64,000 nt of DNA, taken from Dehalococcoidia bacterium. Its GTDB lineage: Bacteria > Chloroflexota > Dehalococcoidia > DSTF01 > JACRBR01. A program made the position numbers and the translations under genes. Below, in pieces: positions 1 to 7,095 of the stretch; within the stretch, counting starts at the first letter, position 1; the number at the start of each line of letters is the position of its first letter. The notes beneath the pieces were generated by a model, which did no database searches, was not told where the DNA came from, and saw only the letters and a list, made by a program, of their open reading frames with translations. The stretch is from the NCBI GenBank assembly GCA_021462855.1, contig JAJTXQ010000056.1, forward strand, positions 18,087 to 82,086, written 5' to 3'.

Positions 1-169
1 CCTCGATCACCTTCGCCTGGTCGAAGTCGCCCTCGACCTTCGCGGAATTGGCGGCGAGGTCCACCTTCACCGCGCGCACGCCGGCGACGCCTTCCACGGC
101 GTGCGTCACGTGCTGCACGCAGTTGTCGCAGGTCATGCCCTTCACGTCGAACATCAGCGTCTTGTCCAT
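1..169 (-). CDS. copZ: Copper chaperone CopZ-like, heavy-metal-associated domain (partial, C-terminus off the window)
   Basis: The visible 56 residues open MDKTLMFDVKGMTCDNCVQH, a heavy-metal-associated (HMA) ferredoxin-like fold whose GMTCxxC loop binds Cu(I). HMA proteins of this size carry cytosolic Cu(I) to a CopA-type ATPase, although an HMA domain at the N-terminus of such an ATPase would look the same and the window ends first. The ATG at 167-169 follows a strong AAGGAGG site about 8 bases upstream. It lies 57 bases downstream of csoR on the same strand, so the two probably share one copper-inducible transcript. The HMA call is firm; whether it is a stand-alone chaperone is not. Confidence 0.8.
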   Translation of the reverse strand, partial: MDKTLMFDVKGMTCDNCVQHVTHAVEGVAGVRAVKVDLAANSAKVEGDFDQAKVIE

Positions 170-226
170 GGGTGTGCTGCCTCCTTCGGCTTGCCGGGCG
201 AATCGCCCGCCCGTGTGTTGCGCCGG

Positions 227-493
227 CTACTTGCCGGCCATCTCGTACAGCTCGGACAGTTCGGCGACCACCTCGTCCTCGCGCCCGTCGCGGATCCCTT
301 CGACCACGCAGGTGCCGAGGTGGCCCGTCAGCATCAGCGATTCCATCTTCTCGATGGCGCGTCGGACGGCGTAGGTCTGCTTCAGGATGTCCACGCAGTA
401 CTTGTCCGCCTCGATCATGCGGCGGATGCCTGCGAGGTGGCCTTCGATGAAGTTCATGCGCTTCAGGACATCGGCGCGGAGGTCTGGCTGCAT
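227..493 (-). CDS. csoR: CsoR-family copper-sensing transcriptional repressor
   Basis: An 88-residue all-helical regulator of the CsoR/RcnR/FrmR family (DUF156). In CsoR, Cu(I) is bound by a Cys-His-Cys set, which lowers DNA affinity and derepresses copper-export genes. That set is visible here as YCVDIL followed by the GHLGTC segment, with His and Cys four residues apart. The ATG at 491-493 gives the usual family length; the frame stays open upstream to about 700, but that extension is Arg-rich and unlike the family. Two GC-rich pseudo-palindromes flank the promoter just upstream, which supports autoregulation. It is followed by the copZ-like gene. The Cys-His-Cys pattern favours copper over nickel or formaldehyde sensing. 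Confidence 0.9.
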   Translation of the reverse strand: MQPDLRADVLKRMNFIEGHLAGIRRMIEADKYCVDILKQTYAVRRAIEKMESLMLTGHLGTCVVEGIRDGREDEVVAELSELYEMAGK

Positions 494-505
494 GGACCCT
501 CTCCC

Positions 506-524
506 ATACCCCTCCGGTGGGGGT
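506..524. promoter_or_regulatory. CsoR-type operator box 1
   Basis: ATACCCCTCCGGTGGGGGT is a pseudo-palindrome of a C-run and a G-run around a short centre, the architecture known for CsoR operators. It lies between the predicted -10 element and the csoR start, where a bound repressor would block transcription initiation or escape. Binding by this CsoR is inference. Confidence 0.6.
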
Positions 525-535
525 CTGTTGGCACA

Positions 536-564
536 GGCTATCACCAGAATCAAGGCGATGTCAA
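536..564 (-). promoter_or_regulatory. Predicted csoR-copZ promoter (-35 TTGACA, 17-base spacer, -10 ATAGCC)
   Basis: Read on the minus strand, TTGACA (559-564) is followed after exactly 17 bases by ATAGCC (536-541). The -35 is a perfect consensus match and the -10 is weak, as is common for regulated promoters. Transcription would start near 529, leaving a 5' leader of about 35 bases that contains operator box 1. Confidence 0.55.
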
Positions 565-580
565 CCCCCCGGGGTGGGGT
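564..580. promoter_or_regulatory. CsoR-type operator box 2
   Basis: ACCCCCCGGGGTGGGGT repeats the C-run/G-run pattern of box 1 and touches the upstream edge of the predicted -35 hexamer. With box 1 it brackets the promoter, suggesting two repressor tetramers act together. This assignment rests on motif resemblance and position only. Confidence 0.45.
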
Positions 581-836
581 AGCGGATGAAGCCCGCTCGA
601 ATTGCCCCATGCCGCAAGCGGACGAACCGATGCTCGGCCGAAACCGGGGGAGCGTGGCGGCGTAGCTCAAGTTGCGCCGGCGTCGCCGTCCCGAACTCAC
701 TGGCGGCAGCGTAACGCTGCCCCACCGCGACCCCGGCAGACGAAGCTCCGCCGCGGCGTGCCTGGCCGGCTCGCGCGTCCGCCGGCGCGCCCCAACCCGC
801 GGGCCGTCCCCGATGCCGCCCCGCGCGCCAATCCGC

Positions 837-842
837 TACCAT
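837..842 (+). promoter_or_regulatory. -10 element of the valS leader transcript
   Basis: TACCAT at 837-842 ends seven bases before the ATG at 850, the spacing at which transcription would begin at or within a base or two of the start codon. The same TANNNT-to-start spacing recurs at many genes in this window. No good -35 is visible. Confidence 0.55.
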
Positions 843-849
843 GCGCGCG

Positions 850-906
850 ATGGCGCACGTATCCGCATGCACAGCCGTAGTAGTACCGGGGCGGCGGGCT
901 CGCTGA
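850..906 (+). CDS. valS leader peptide with three tandem valine codons
   Basis: An 18-codon ORF encodes MAHVSACTAVVVPGRRAR and stops at TGA 904-906, about 95 bases before valS. Four of its 18 residues are valine, three of them consecutive and all read by GTA (877-885), a codon little used in this GC-rich genome where valine is mostly GTC or GTG. The downstream RNA can form either a terminator or an antiterminator, so this has the logic of a ribosome-stalling leader peptide: scarce Val-tRNA stalls translation at the GTA run and permits readthrough into valS. It appears to be translated from a leaderless message. An in-frame ATG at 841 overlaps the -10 and is less likely. Function is inferred from codon content, position and RNA pairing. 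Confidence 0.7.
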   Translation: MAHVSACTAVVVPGRRAR

Positions 907-965
907 TCCGGCGCGGCGACGCGCACGCGGACAGGCGAGCCCCGGCGCACGACACCGGGGCTTTT
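896..965 (+). promoter_or_regulatory. Transcription attenuator in the valS leader (antiterminator versus terminator)
   Basis: The terminator arms AGCCCCGG (938-945) and CCGGGGCT (955-962) pair perfectly over 8 bp around a 9-base loop, and the T run is 962-965. An alternative helix joins GGGCTCGC (896-903) to GCGAGCCC (935-942), also 8 perfect pairs, and uses up the terminator's 5' arm. The antiterminator arm ends directly against the leader stop codon (904-906). A ribosome finishing the peptide would cover it and allow termination. One stalled at the GTA codons (877-885) would leave 896-903 free, so the antiterminator could form. Confidence 0.7.
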
Positions 966-1000
966 CGCTGCCATCGGAACACACCGAGGATGTCCACCGC

Positions 1001-3820
1001 ATGACTGAGATGGCCAAGGCATACGACCCGCGCGCGACCGAAGGCCGCGTGTACGAGTTCTGGGAAAAGCGCGGCTACTTCAAGGGCCGCATCGACCCGG
1101 CAAAGAAGCCGTTCTCGATCGTCATGCCGCCGCCGAACGTCACCGGCGAGCTGCACATCGGCCACGCGCTGACGGATACGGTCGAGGACATCCTCATCCG
1201 CTGGCACCGCATGCTCGGCGACCCGACGCTGTGGGTCCCCGGCGTCGACCACGCGGGCATCGCGACACAGAACGCGGTGGAGAAGATGCTCGCGAAAGAA
1301 GGCGTCTCGCGGCACGACCTGGGGCGCGACGCGTTCGAGGAGAAGGTGTGGGAGTGGGTGGGGAAGTACCGCCCGATCATCTCCAACCAGCACCGGCGGC
1401 TCGGCGCATCGGCCGACTGGTCGCGCGAGGTGTTCACGCTCGACGAAGGCCCGCAGCGCGCCGTGCGCACGACGTTCAAGAAGATGTTCGACGACGGGCT
1501 GATCTACCGCGGCGAACGGCTGATCAACTGGTGCCCGCGCTGCCGCAGCGCCCTCAGCGACCTGGAGGTCGAGCACGAGGACCAGCAAGGCCACCTCTGG
1601 CACCTGCGCTACCCGCTCGTCGATGGCGAAGACGCCGCGGGCGCACCGAAGCTCGGCGGCGGCGCGCTCGTCGTCGCGACGACGCGGCCGGAGACCTACG
1701 TCGGCGACGTCGCCGTCGCGGTCAACCCGAAGGACGGGCGCTACGCGTCGCTCATCGGCCGCAGCGTGATGCTGCCGGTGATCCAGCGGGTCGTGCCGGT
1801 CATCGCCGACGAGGCGATCGAGATGGAGTTCGGCACCGGCGCCGTGAAGGTCACGCCGGGCCACGACCCGACGGACTTCGAGATCGGCCAGCGCCACGAG
1901 CTCCCGATCATCAGCGCGATGAACGACGACGCGACGATGAACGCCAACGCCGGCCCGTACGAGGGCATGGACCGCTACGACGCCCGCAAGAAGATCGTCC
2001 GCGACCTGGAGGAGCTAGGGTATCTGGAGAAGATCGAGCCGCACGCGTCGAACGTCGGCACGTGCTACCGCTGCCACACCGTCATCGAACCGCTGATGTC
2101 GTGGCAGTGGTTCGTGCAGCAGCGCGCGCTCGCGCAGCCCGGCATCGACGCGGTGCGCGACGGGCGCATCGCGTTCGTGCCCGAGCGGTTCGAGCGCGTG
2201 TACCTGAACTGGATGGAGAACATCCGCGACTGGTGCATCTCGCGCCAGCTGTGGTGGGGGCACCGGATCCCGGTGTGGTACAGCGCCGACGAGGACGGCG
2301 ACCTCATCAACGTCATCTACCAGGACCCCGCGCAGCCGAAGGACGCGCCGCCGCGCGCCGGCACGTACAACGAGCTGCGCGCCGAGGGCGTGACGCACGA
2401 GCAGATCCTGCGCCACGGCACGTGGTCCGCGCTCGCCGCCACGCCGATCGTCAGCATCGACACGCCGGAGCGCTCGCCAACGGGCGGCGGCCACCTGCTG
2501 CAGGAGAGCGACGTGCTCGACACGTGGTTCTCGTCCGGCCTGTGGCCGTTCTCGACGCTCGGCTGGCCCGACGACAACGACGAACTGCGCTACTGGTACC
2601 CGACGTCCGTCATGGAGACGGGGTACGACATCATCTTCCTCTGGGTCGCGAGGATGATCATGCTCGGGCTCTACAACATGGGCGAGGTGCCGTACGCGCA
2701 CGTCTACCTGCACGGCACGGTGCGGAACGAGCACGGCCAGCGCATGAGCAAGTCGCTCGGCACCGGCGTCGACCCGCTGCAGGTCGTCGAGCAGTACGGC
2801 GCCGACGCGCTGCGCTACACGCTCATCACGTCGAGCGGGCCGGGCAACGACCTGCGCCTGTCCGAGCAGCGCGTCGAGGCCGGGCGCAACTTCGCGAACA
2901 AGCTGTGGAACGCGGCGCGCTTCGTGCTTTCGATGATCGGCGGCGAGCGCGTGCGCATGCCCGACGCGCCGCCCGCCGCAAGCGCGCCGCTCGAGGACCG
3001 CTGGATCGTCTCGCGGGTCGAGGGTCTCGCGCGCAACGTCGACGACCTGATGCGGCGCTTCGAGATGGGCGAGGCCGCGCGGCAGGTGTACGACTTCGCC
3101 TGGGGCGAGTTCGCCGACTGGTACATCGAGATCGCGAAGGTGCGCGCGCGCTCCGGCGAAGGGCCGTCGCCGTTGCCGGTGCTGGCGTACGTGCTCGACC
3201 GCTGCCTCCGCCTGCTGCACCCGGTGATGCCGTTCGTCACCGAGGAGATCTGGCAGGCGCTCGCCGGGAAGGTCGAAGGGCTCGATGAAGACGCGCTGAT
3301 CGTCGCCGCGTTCCCGCGGGGCGAGAGCGGGTACGCCGACACGGACGCCGAGCGCGCGATGGAGACGCTGATCGATGTCGTCCGCGCCATCCGCAACATC
3401 CGCGCAGAGAAGAAGGTGGAACCGGCGCGGATCATCGAGGCGTACGTCGCCGCGGACGGCGCGCGCGCGGTGATCGAGGCCGGCGCCGCGTACATCGAGA
3501 CGCTGGCGCGCGTGAAGCCGCTGCACGTCGTCTCCGGCGTCGCCGACGCGCCGCGGGAGCAGGTTGCGACGGCCGTGCTCGAGGGCGTTACCGCCGTCGT
3601 CCCGCTCGCCGGCCTGTTCGATGTCGGCGCCGAGCGCGGGCGTCTCGAAAAGCTCATCGCCGACGCCGAAGCGGAGGCCGGGCGCATCGGCGCCAAGCTG
3701 TCGAACGAGCAGTTCCGCTCGAAAGCCCCGCCGAACATCGTGGCGACCGAGGAAGAGCGGCTCGCCGCCGCCCGGGCGCGCATCGAAGGCCTGCGCGCCA
3801 GCCTCGCGGAGTTGGGGTAA
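1001..3820 (+). CDS. valS: Valine--tRNA ligase
   Basis: Class Ia aminoacyl-tRNA synthetase of 939 residues that charges tRNA-Val in the cytosol. The HIGH signature is LHIGH (residues 51-55) within PPPNVTGELHIGH, and RMSKS (581-585) is the second ATP-binding signature. The editing (CP1) domain lies between them, the anticodon-binding helical domain follows, and the C-terminus is the coiled-coil tRNA-binding arm typical of ValRS (KLSNEQFRSKAPPNIV region). The length is slightly above the usual 870-900. The start ATG at 1001 has a GAGGA site upstream; an in-frame ATG lies at 1010. Expression is probably controlled by the leader peptide and attenuator at 850-965. The next gene starts 24 bases downstream but has its own promoter-like TATACT. 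Confidence 0.98.
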   Translation: MTEMAKAYDPRATEGRVYEFWEKRGYFKGRIDPAKKPFSIVMPPPNVTGELHIGHALTDTVEDILIRWHRMLGDPTLWVPGVDHAGIATQNAVEKMLAKEGVSRHDLGRDAFEEKVWEWVGKYRPIISNQHRRLGASADWSREVFTLDEGPQRAVRTTFKKMFDDGLIYRGERLINWCPRCRSALSDLEVEHEDQQGHLWHLRYPLVDGEDAAGAPKLGGGALVVATTRPETYVGDVAVAVNPKDGRYASLIGRSVMLPVIQRVVPVIADEAIEMEFGTGAVKVTPGHDPTDFEIGQRHELPIISAMNDDATMNANAGPYEGMDRYDARKKIVRDLEELGYLEKIEPHASNVGTCYRCHTVIEPLMSWQWFVQQRALAQPGIDAVRDGRIAFVPERFERVYLNWMENIRDWCISRQLWWGHRIPVWYSADEDGDLINVIYQDPAQPKDAPPRAGTYNELRAEGVTHEQILRHGTWSALAATPIVSIDTPERSPTGGGHLLQESDVLDTWFSSGLWPFSTLGWPDDNDELRYWYPTSVMETGYDIIFLWVARMIMLGLYNMGEVPYAHVYLHGTVRNEHGQRMSKSLGTGVDPLQVVEQYGADALRYTLITSSGPGNDLRLSEQRVEAGRNFANKLWNAARFVLSMIGGERVRMPDAPPAASAPLEDRWIVSRVEGLARNVDDLMRRFEMGEAARQVYDFAWGEFADWYIEIAKVRARSGEGPSPLPVLAYVLDRCLRLLHPVMPFVTEEIWQALAGKVEGLDEDALIVAAFPRGESGYADTDAERAMETLIDVVRAIRNIRAEKKVEPARIIEAYVAADGARAVIEAGAAYIETLARVKPLHVVSGVADAPREQVATAVLEGVTAVVPLAGLFDVGAERGRLEKLIADAEAEAGRIGAKLSNEQFRSKAPPNIVATEEERLAAARARIEGLRASLAELG

Positions 3821-3844
3821 GGCGCGGCGATATACTGGCGGCAC

Positions 3845-4630
3845 ATGGAGATCACCGCCGGCCCCGGCATGACACCTGCCCCGACCGGCGGCGAAGCGCG
3901 GGTCGCGGGGCGCCGCATCGACTGGACCGGCCGCGACGCGGCGTTCGGGATGCTCGCGTTCGCAGGGATCTTCATCCTGCTGCCGCTGCCGCCGCAGGTC
4001 GTCGCGCTGATCTTCTTCGATATCGACTCCGCCGCGTTCTGGGGCATTGCGCTGGCCATGAGCGCGGTCGTGTTCGTCGCGCTGGTCTTCACGGCCGCGC
4101 GGTTCACGTTCGGCAAGTACGGCGGCTCGTGGGGGCGGCTTGGGTTCGGCCCGGTCCGCTGGAGCACCATTGGCTGGGCGGTCGCCGGGCTCGCCGGTGC
4201 GCTCGCGATCTCGATGTCATACAACGTGGTCGTCGAGGCGTTCGACATCGGTGCGCTCAAGCAGAGCTGCGACGACCAGGTGCCGGGGCAGGTCCGCGAC
4301 AGCCGCGTGCTGATGACGATGATGGTGGTGCTGGTCCTCGGCTTCGCGCCGATCGCCGAGGAGACGTTCTTTCGCGGGTTCATCTTCCCGGGCATCGCGC
4401 GGGCGTGGGGATTTGTGCCGGGGATCGTGGTGAGCGGACTGCTGTTCGGGAGCGCGCATGTGCTCGGGAACCCGGAGCTGTACAAGTCGCTGGCCGTGTT
4501 CGCGGCCATCGGCATGGTGTTCGCGTTCGTGTACGCGCGCAGTGGCAACCTGCTGAGCAACGTGCTGGCGCACCTCGCATTCAACACGATCGGCACCGTC
4601 GCCATGCTCGTCACGACGTGCGAGCCATGA
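3845..4630 (+). CDS. CPBP-family intramembrane metalloprotease
   Basis: A 261-residue polytopic membrane protein with a C-terminal CPBP/Abi (CAAX protease and bacteriocin-processing) domain. The glutamate-rich motif EETFFRG (residues 172-178) and the later GLLFGSAHVLGN supply the conserved Glu and His residues of this glutamic-type intramembrane peptidase family. Substrates are unknown; relatives process prenylated proteins, bacteriocins or membrane-anchored regulators. TATACT at 3831-3836 is separated from the ATG by 8 bases, suggesting a near-leaderless message. The stop overlaps the trpA start as ATGA, so the two genes are translationally coupled although no shared pathway is obvious. Confidence 0.88.
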   Translation: MEITAGPGMTPAPTGGEARVAGRRIDWTGRDAAFGMLAFAGIFILLPLPPQVVALIFFDIDSAAFWGIALAMSAVVFVALVFTAARFTFGKYGGSWGRLGFGPVRWSTIGWAVAGLAGALAISMSYNVVVEAFDIGALKQSCDDQVPGQVRDSRVLMTMMVVLVLGFAPIAEETFFRGFIFPGIARAWGFVPGIVVSGLLFGSAHVLGNPELYKSLAVFAAIGMVFAFVYARSGNLLSNVLAHLAFNTIGTVAMLVTTCEP

Positions 4631-5433
4631 CCAGCCGCATCGCCGCTGCCTTCGCCCGGGCGCGCGCGGAAGGCCGCGTGGCGGTGTTTCCGTTCATCAC
4701 CGTCGGCTACCCGGACTTCGAGACGAGCATCGCGCTCGTGCGGGCGATGGTCGACGCCGGCGCCGACGGGATCGAGCTGGGCATCCCGTTCAGCGACCCG
4801 CTGGCCGATGGCACAACGGTGCAGAAGGCCTCGTACACGGCGCTCCAGGGCGGCACGACACCAGCGCATGCGATTGACATGGTGCGACGATTACGTCTAG
4901 CGGGGGTTGAAGTCCCGCTGATCCTTATGGGATACTTCAACACTTTCCTCGCGATGGGCGAGGAGGCGTTCATCCCGGATGCGGCGCGCGCCGGGGCCGA
5001 CGGGCTGATCATCGTCGATCTTCCGCCCGAGGAGTCGGACCCGACCCTCGCGATCTGCCGGGAGCACGGAGTAGACCTCATCTACTTCGTCGCCCCGACC
5101 TCCGACGATGGACGGATTGCGCAGGTTGTCGGCAGGGCCGGCGGGTTCATCTACTGCGTGGGGGTCGTCGGGGTCACCGGGGCCCGCGCCACGCTCTCCG
5201 ATGAGCTTCCGGCGTTCCTCCGTCGCCTGCGCGAGAAGACCGGCGTGCCGCTCGTCGTCGGGTTCGGGATCTCGAAGCGCGAGCACATCGAAGCGCTCGC
5301 GGGGTTGGCCGACGGCGCGATCGTGGCAAGCGCGCTGATCGACATGCTGGAGTCATCGCCTCGTGAAGAACGGGTGGACAGGGTCAGGGACTATGTTGAG
5401 GTGCTCACCGGCCGTGCGGAGGCAAATGCGTAA
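4627..5433 (+). CDS. trpA: Tryptophan synthase alpha chain
   Basis: A TIM-barrel lyase of 268 residues, the normal TrpA length. It cleaves indole-3-glycerol phosphate to indole and glyceraldehyde 3-phosphate; indole passes to TrpB. Catalytic Glu50 and Asp61 lie in GIELGIPFSDPLADG, matching Glu49/Asp60 of the Salmonella enzyme, and the phosphate-binding GFGISK loop is near residue 215. The ATG overlaps the stop of the CPBP protease gene (ATGA), which fixes the start. trpB and other trp genes are not in the window, so the trp genes are at least partly scattered here. Aromatic-pathway genes aroH and the DAHP synthase follow. Confidence 0.97.
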   Translation: MTSRIAAAFARARAEGRVAVFPFITVGYPDFETSIALVRAMVDAGADGIELGIPFSDPLADGTTVQKASYTALQGGTTPAHAIDMVRRLRLAGVEVPLILMGYFNTFLAMGEEAFIPDAARAGADGLIIVDLPPEESDPTLAICREHGVDLIYFVAPTSDDGRIAQVVGRAGGFIYCVGVVGVTGARATLSDELPAFLRRLREKTGVPLVVGFGISKREHIEALAGLADGAIVASALIDMLESSPREERVDRVRDYVEVLTGRAEANA

Positions 5434-5468
5434 CGCCAGCGAAGGCTCGCCCTCCGCCGGCTGCGTCT

Positions 5469-5930
5469 ATGGCTTCCCGGCCGGCGTCTTTGGACGCCCG
5501 TAACGGCCCCGGCGGGGCGGACGAGGCGAACACGACGGCACCGGGGAGCGCTCACGAGGCGAGCCGGCTGCGAGGGATCCGGGGCGCGACGACGGTCGAC
5601 GCCAACCCCCGGGAAGCGATCCTCGCGGCGACCACCGAACTCCTCACCGCCATCATCGAAGCCAACGACGTCCGCGGTGACGATGTCGCGAGCGCCTTCT
5701 TCACGACGACGCCCGACCTCAACGCCGAGTTCCCGGCGCTGGCCGCACGACACATGGGGTGGGCGAATGTCGCCCTCATGTGCGGACACGAGATGGACGT
5801 CCCCGGCGGCCTGCCGATGTGCCTGCGCATTCTGCTGCACGTCAACACCGCCAGGCCGCAGACGGAGCTGAAGTTCATCTACCTGCGAGGCGCGCGGGCG
5901 TTGCGCCCGGACCTCGCGGGCCAGGGCTAA
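5469..5930 (+). CDS. aroH: Chorismate mutase, AroH class
   Basis: Converts chorismate to prephenate, the first committed step toward phenylalanine and tyrosine. It is the trimeric AroH fold, not the helical AroQ type. Matching residues of the Bacillus enzyme are visible: RGIRGATTV (Arg7 equivalent is Arg38), TPDL, CGHEMDV (Cys75/Glu78 equivalents), an Arg in CLRILL (Arg90) and Tyr in KFIYLRGA (Tyr108). The ATG at 5469 gives a low-complexity N-terminal extension of about 31 residues relative to typical AroH; a start nearer LRGIRG would need a non-standard codon, so the true start is uncertain. It sits between trpA and the DAHP synthase in a small aromatic cluster. Confidence 0.92.
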   Translation: MASRPASLDARNGPGGADEANTTAPGSAHEASRLRGIRGATTVDANPREAILAATTELLTAIIEANDVRGDDVASAFFTTTPDLNAEFPALAARHMGWANVALMCGHEMDVPGGLPMCLRILLHVNTARPQTELKFIYLRGARALRPDLAGQG

Positions 5931-5986
5931 TCGCCGGCGCGCCGGCAACCACGACGATCCGCGAGGAGCGGAGGAGGGACGACCAG

Positions 5987-7030
5987 ATGATGGTAATCAT
6001 GAAACCGGGGCACACCCGCGAGCAATTCGAGGACGTGATGAACCGAATCAAGGAAGAGGGGCTGGAGGGCCACCCGATCGTCGGCGTCGAGCGCACGGTG
6101 ATCGGCGTGGTGGGGCTCGACCGCCTGCACCCGGAGCTCGCCGACGACCTGGAGGTGATGCCGGGCGTCGACACGACGGTGCAGATCAGCTCTCCGTACA
6201 AGCTCTCGAGCCGCGAGTTCAAGCGCGATGACACGGTCGTCGCCGTCGGCCCGGCGCGCATCGGCGAGGGCACGGTGACGGTGATCGCCGGCCCGTGCGC
6301 CGTCGAGAGCGAGGAGCAGCTGATGGCAACGGCGCGCGCCGTGAAGCAGCACGGCGCGTCGCTGCTGCGCGGCGGCGCGTTCAAGCCGCGCACCTCGCCG
6401 TACGGCTTCCGCGGGCTCGAGGAGGACGGGCTGAAGCTCCTGCAGCAGGCGAGCCGCGAGACCGGCCTCCCCGTCGTCACGGAGGTGATGTCGGAGAACA
6501 CGGTGGACCTCGTCGCGCGGTACGCCGATGTGCTGCAGATCGGCACGCGCAACGCGCAGAACTTCTTCCTGCTCGAGGAGGCGGCGCGCACCGGCAAGCC
6601 GGTGCTGCTCAAGCGCGGCATGTCGTCATCGGTGCAGGACTGGCTGCTCGCCGCGGAGTACATCCTCAACAAGGGAAACCGCGACGTCATCCTGTGCGAA
6701 CGCGGCATCCGCACGTTCGAGACGGCGACGCGCAACACGATGGACATCAACGCCATCCCGCTCGTGAAGGAGTTGAGCCATCTGCCGATCATCGCCGACC
6801 CGAGCCACGGCACGGGGAAGATGAAGCTCGTCGAGCCGGTGTGCCTCGGCATGGTGGCCGCGGGCGCCGATGGCCTGATCCTCGAAGTGCACCCGACGCC
6901 GGAGAAGGCGCTGTGCGACGGCGCGCAGTCGCTCACGTTCGATGCCTTCGCCAGCGTCATGGCGAGCACGGCGAAGGTCGCGCACGCCATCGGCAAGCGC
7001 ATGGAGCGCGAAGCGGCCGTCACGGCGTAG
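5987..7030 (+). CDS. aroF: 3-deoxy-7-phosphoheptulonate synthase (DAHP synthase), type I with N-terminal regulatory domain
   Basis: Condenses phosphoenolpyruvate and erythrose 4-phosphate, the entry step of the shikimate pathway. The 347 residues consist of an N-terminal ferredoxin-like domain (about residues 1-70), which in Thermotoga-type enzymes binds Phe/Tyr for feedback control, and a TIM-barrel catalytic domain with IAGPCAVES, the GGAFKPRTSP phosphate-binding segment, the KRGMSS loop and DPSHGTG metal ligands. The ATG at 5987 follows a strong GAGGAGGGA site; a second in-frame ATG lies at 5990. It is 56 bases after aroH, so chorismate mutase and DAHP synthase are probably co-transcribed. 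The symbol aroF follows common usage for this subtype. Confidence 0.95.
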   Translation: MMVIMKPGHTREQFEDVMNRIKEEGLEGHPIVGVERTVIGVVGLDRLHPELADDLEVMPGVDTTVQISSPYKLSSREFKRDDTVVAVGPARIGEGTVTVIAGPCAVESEEQLMATARAVKQHGASLLRGGAFKPRTSPYGFRGLEEDGLKLLQQASRETGLPVVTEVMSENTVDLVARYADVLQIGTRNAQNFFLLEEAARTGKPVLLKRGMSSSVQDWLLAAEYILNKGNRDVILCERGIRTFETATRNTMDINAIPLVKELSHLPIIADPSHGTGKMKLVEPVCLGMVAAGADGLILEVHPTPEKALCDGAQSLTFDAFASVMASTAKVAHAIGKRMEREAAVTA

Positions 7031-7054
7031 CGCCGCACGCGTCGTAGAACGCCC

Positions 7055-7084
7055 GACACGCCGGCCCGCACGGGCCGGCGTGTC
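7055..7084. terminator. Perfect 14-bp inverted repeat between convergent genes (likely bidirectional terminator)
   Basis: GACACGCCGGCCCG (7055-7068) and CGGGCCGGCGTGTC (7071-7084) are perfectly complementary, leaving only two unpaired bases (in practice a slightly larger loop). It lies between the convergent DAHP synthase and APH-fold kinase genes. There is no T run on either strand, so it could also act by stabilising 3' ends. Confidence 0.65.
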
Positions 7085-7095
7085 CGCGTCCCGCG

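Larger units (their letters stand above)
494..836. other. Intergenic region between divergent csoR and valS transcripts
   Basis: Apart from the csoR promoter and its two boxes (506-580) I see no gene here. Open frames in 581-836 are short, Arg/Pro-rich and lack start signals, so I treat them as chance frames in GC-rich DNA. Confidence 0.5.

Noticed and set aside
840..1000. T-box riboswitch upstream of valS
   Set aside because: The T-box core AGGGTGGNACCGCG and a TGGT bulge for tRNA-Val are absent; the leader peptide with a GTA run explains the terminator better.
2815..4869. 684-residue open frame on the minus strand across valS, CPBP and trpA
   Set aside because: It spans three recognised genes on the other strand and has low-complexity Ser/Arg/Ala composition, so it is a shadow frame.
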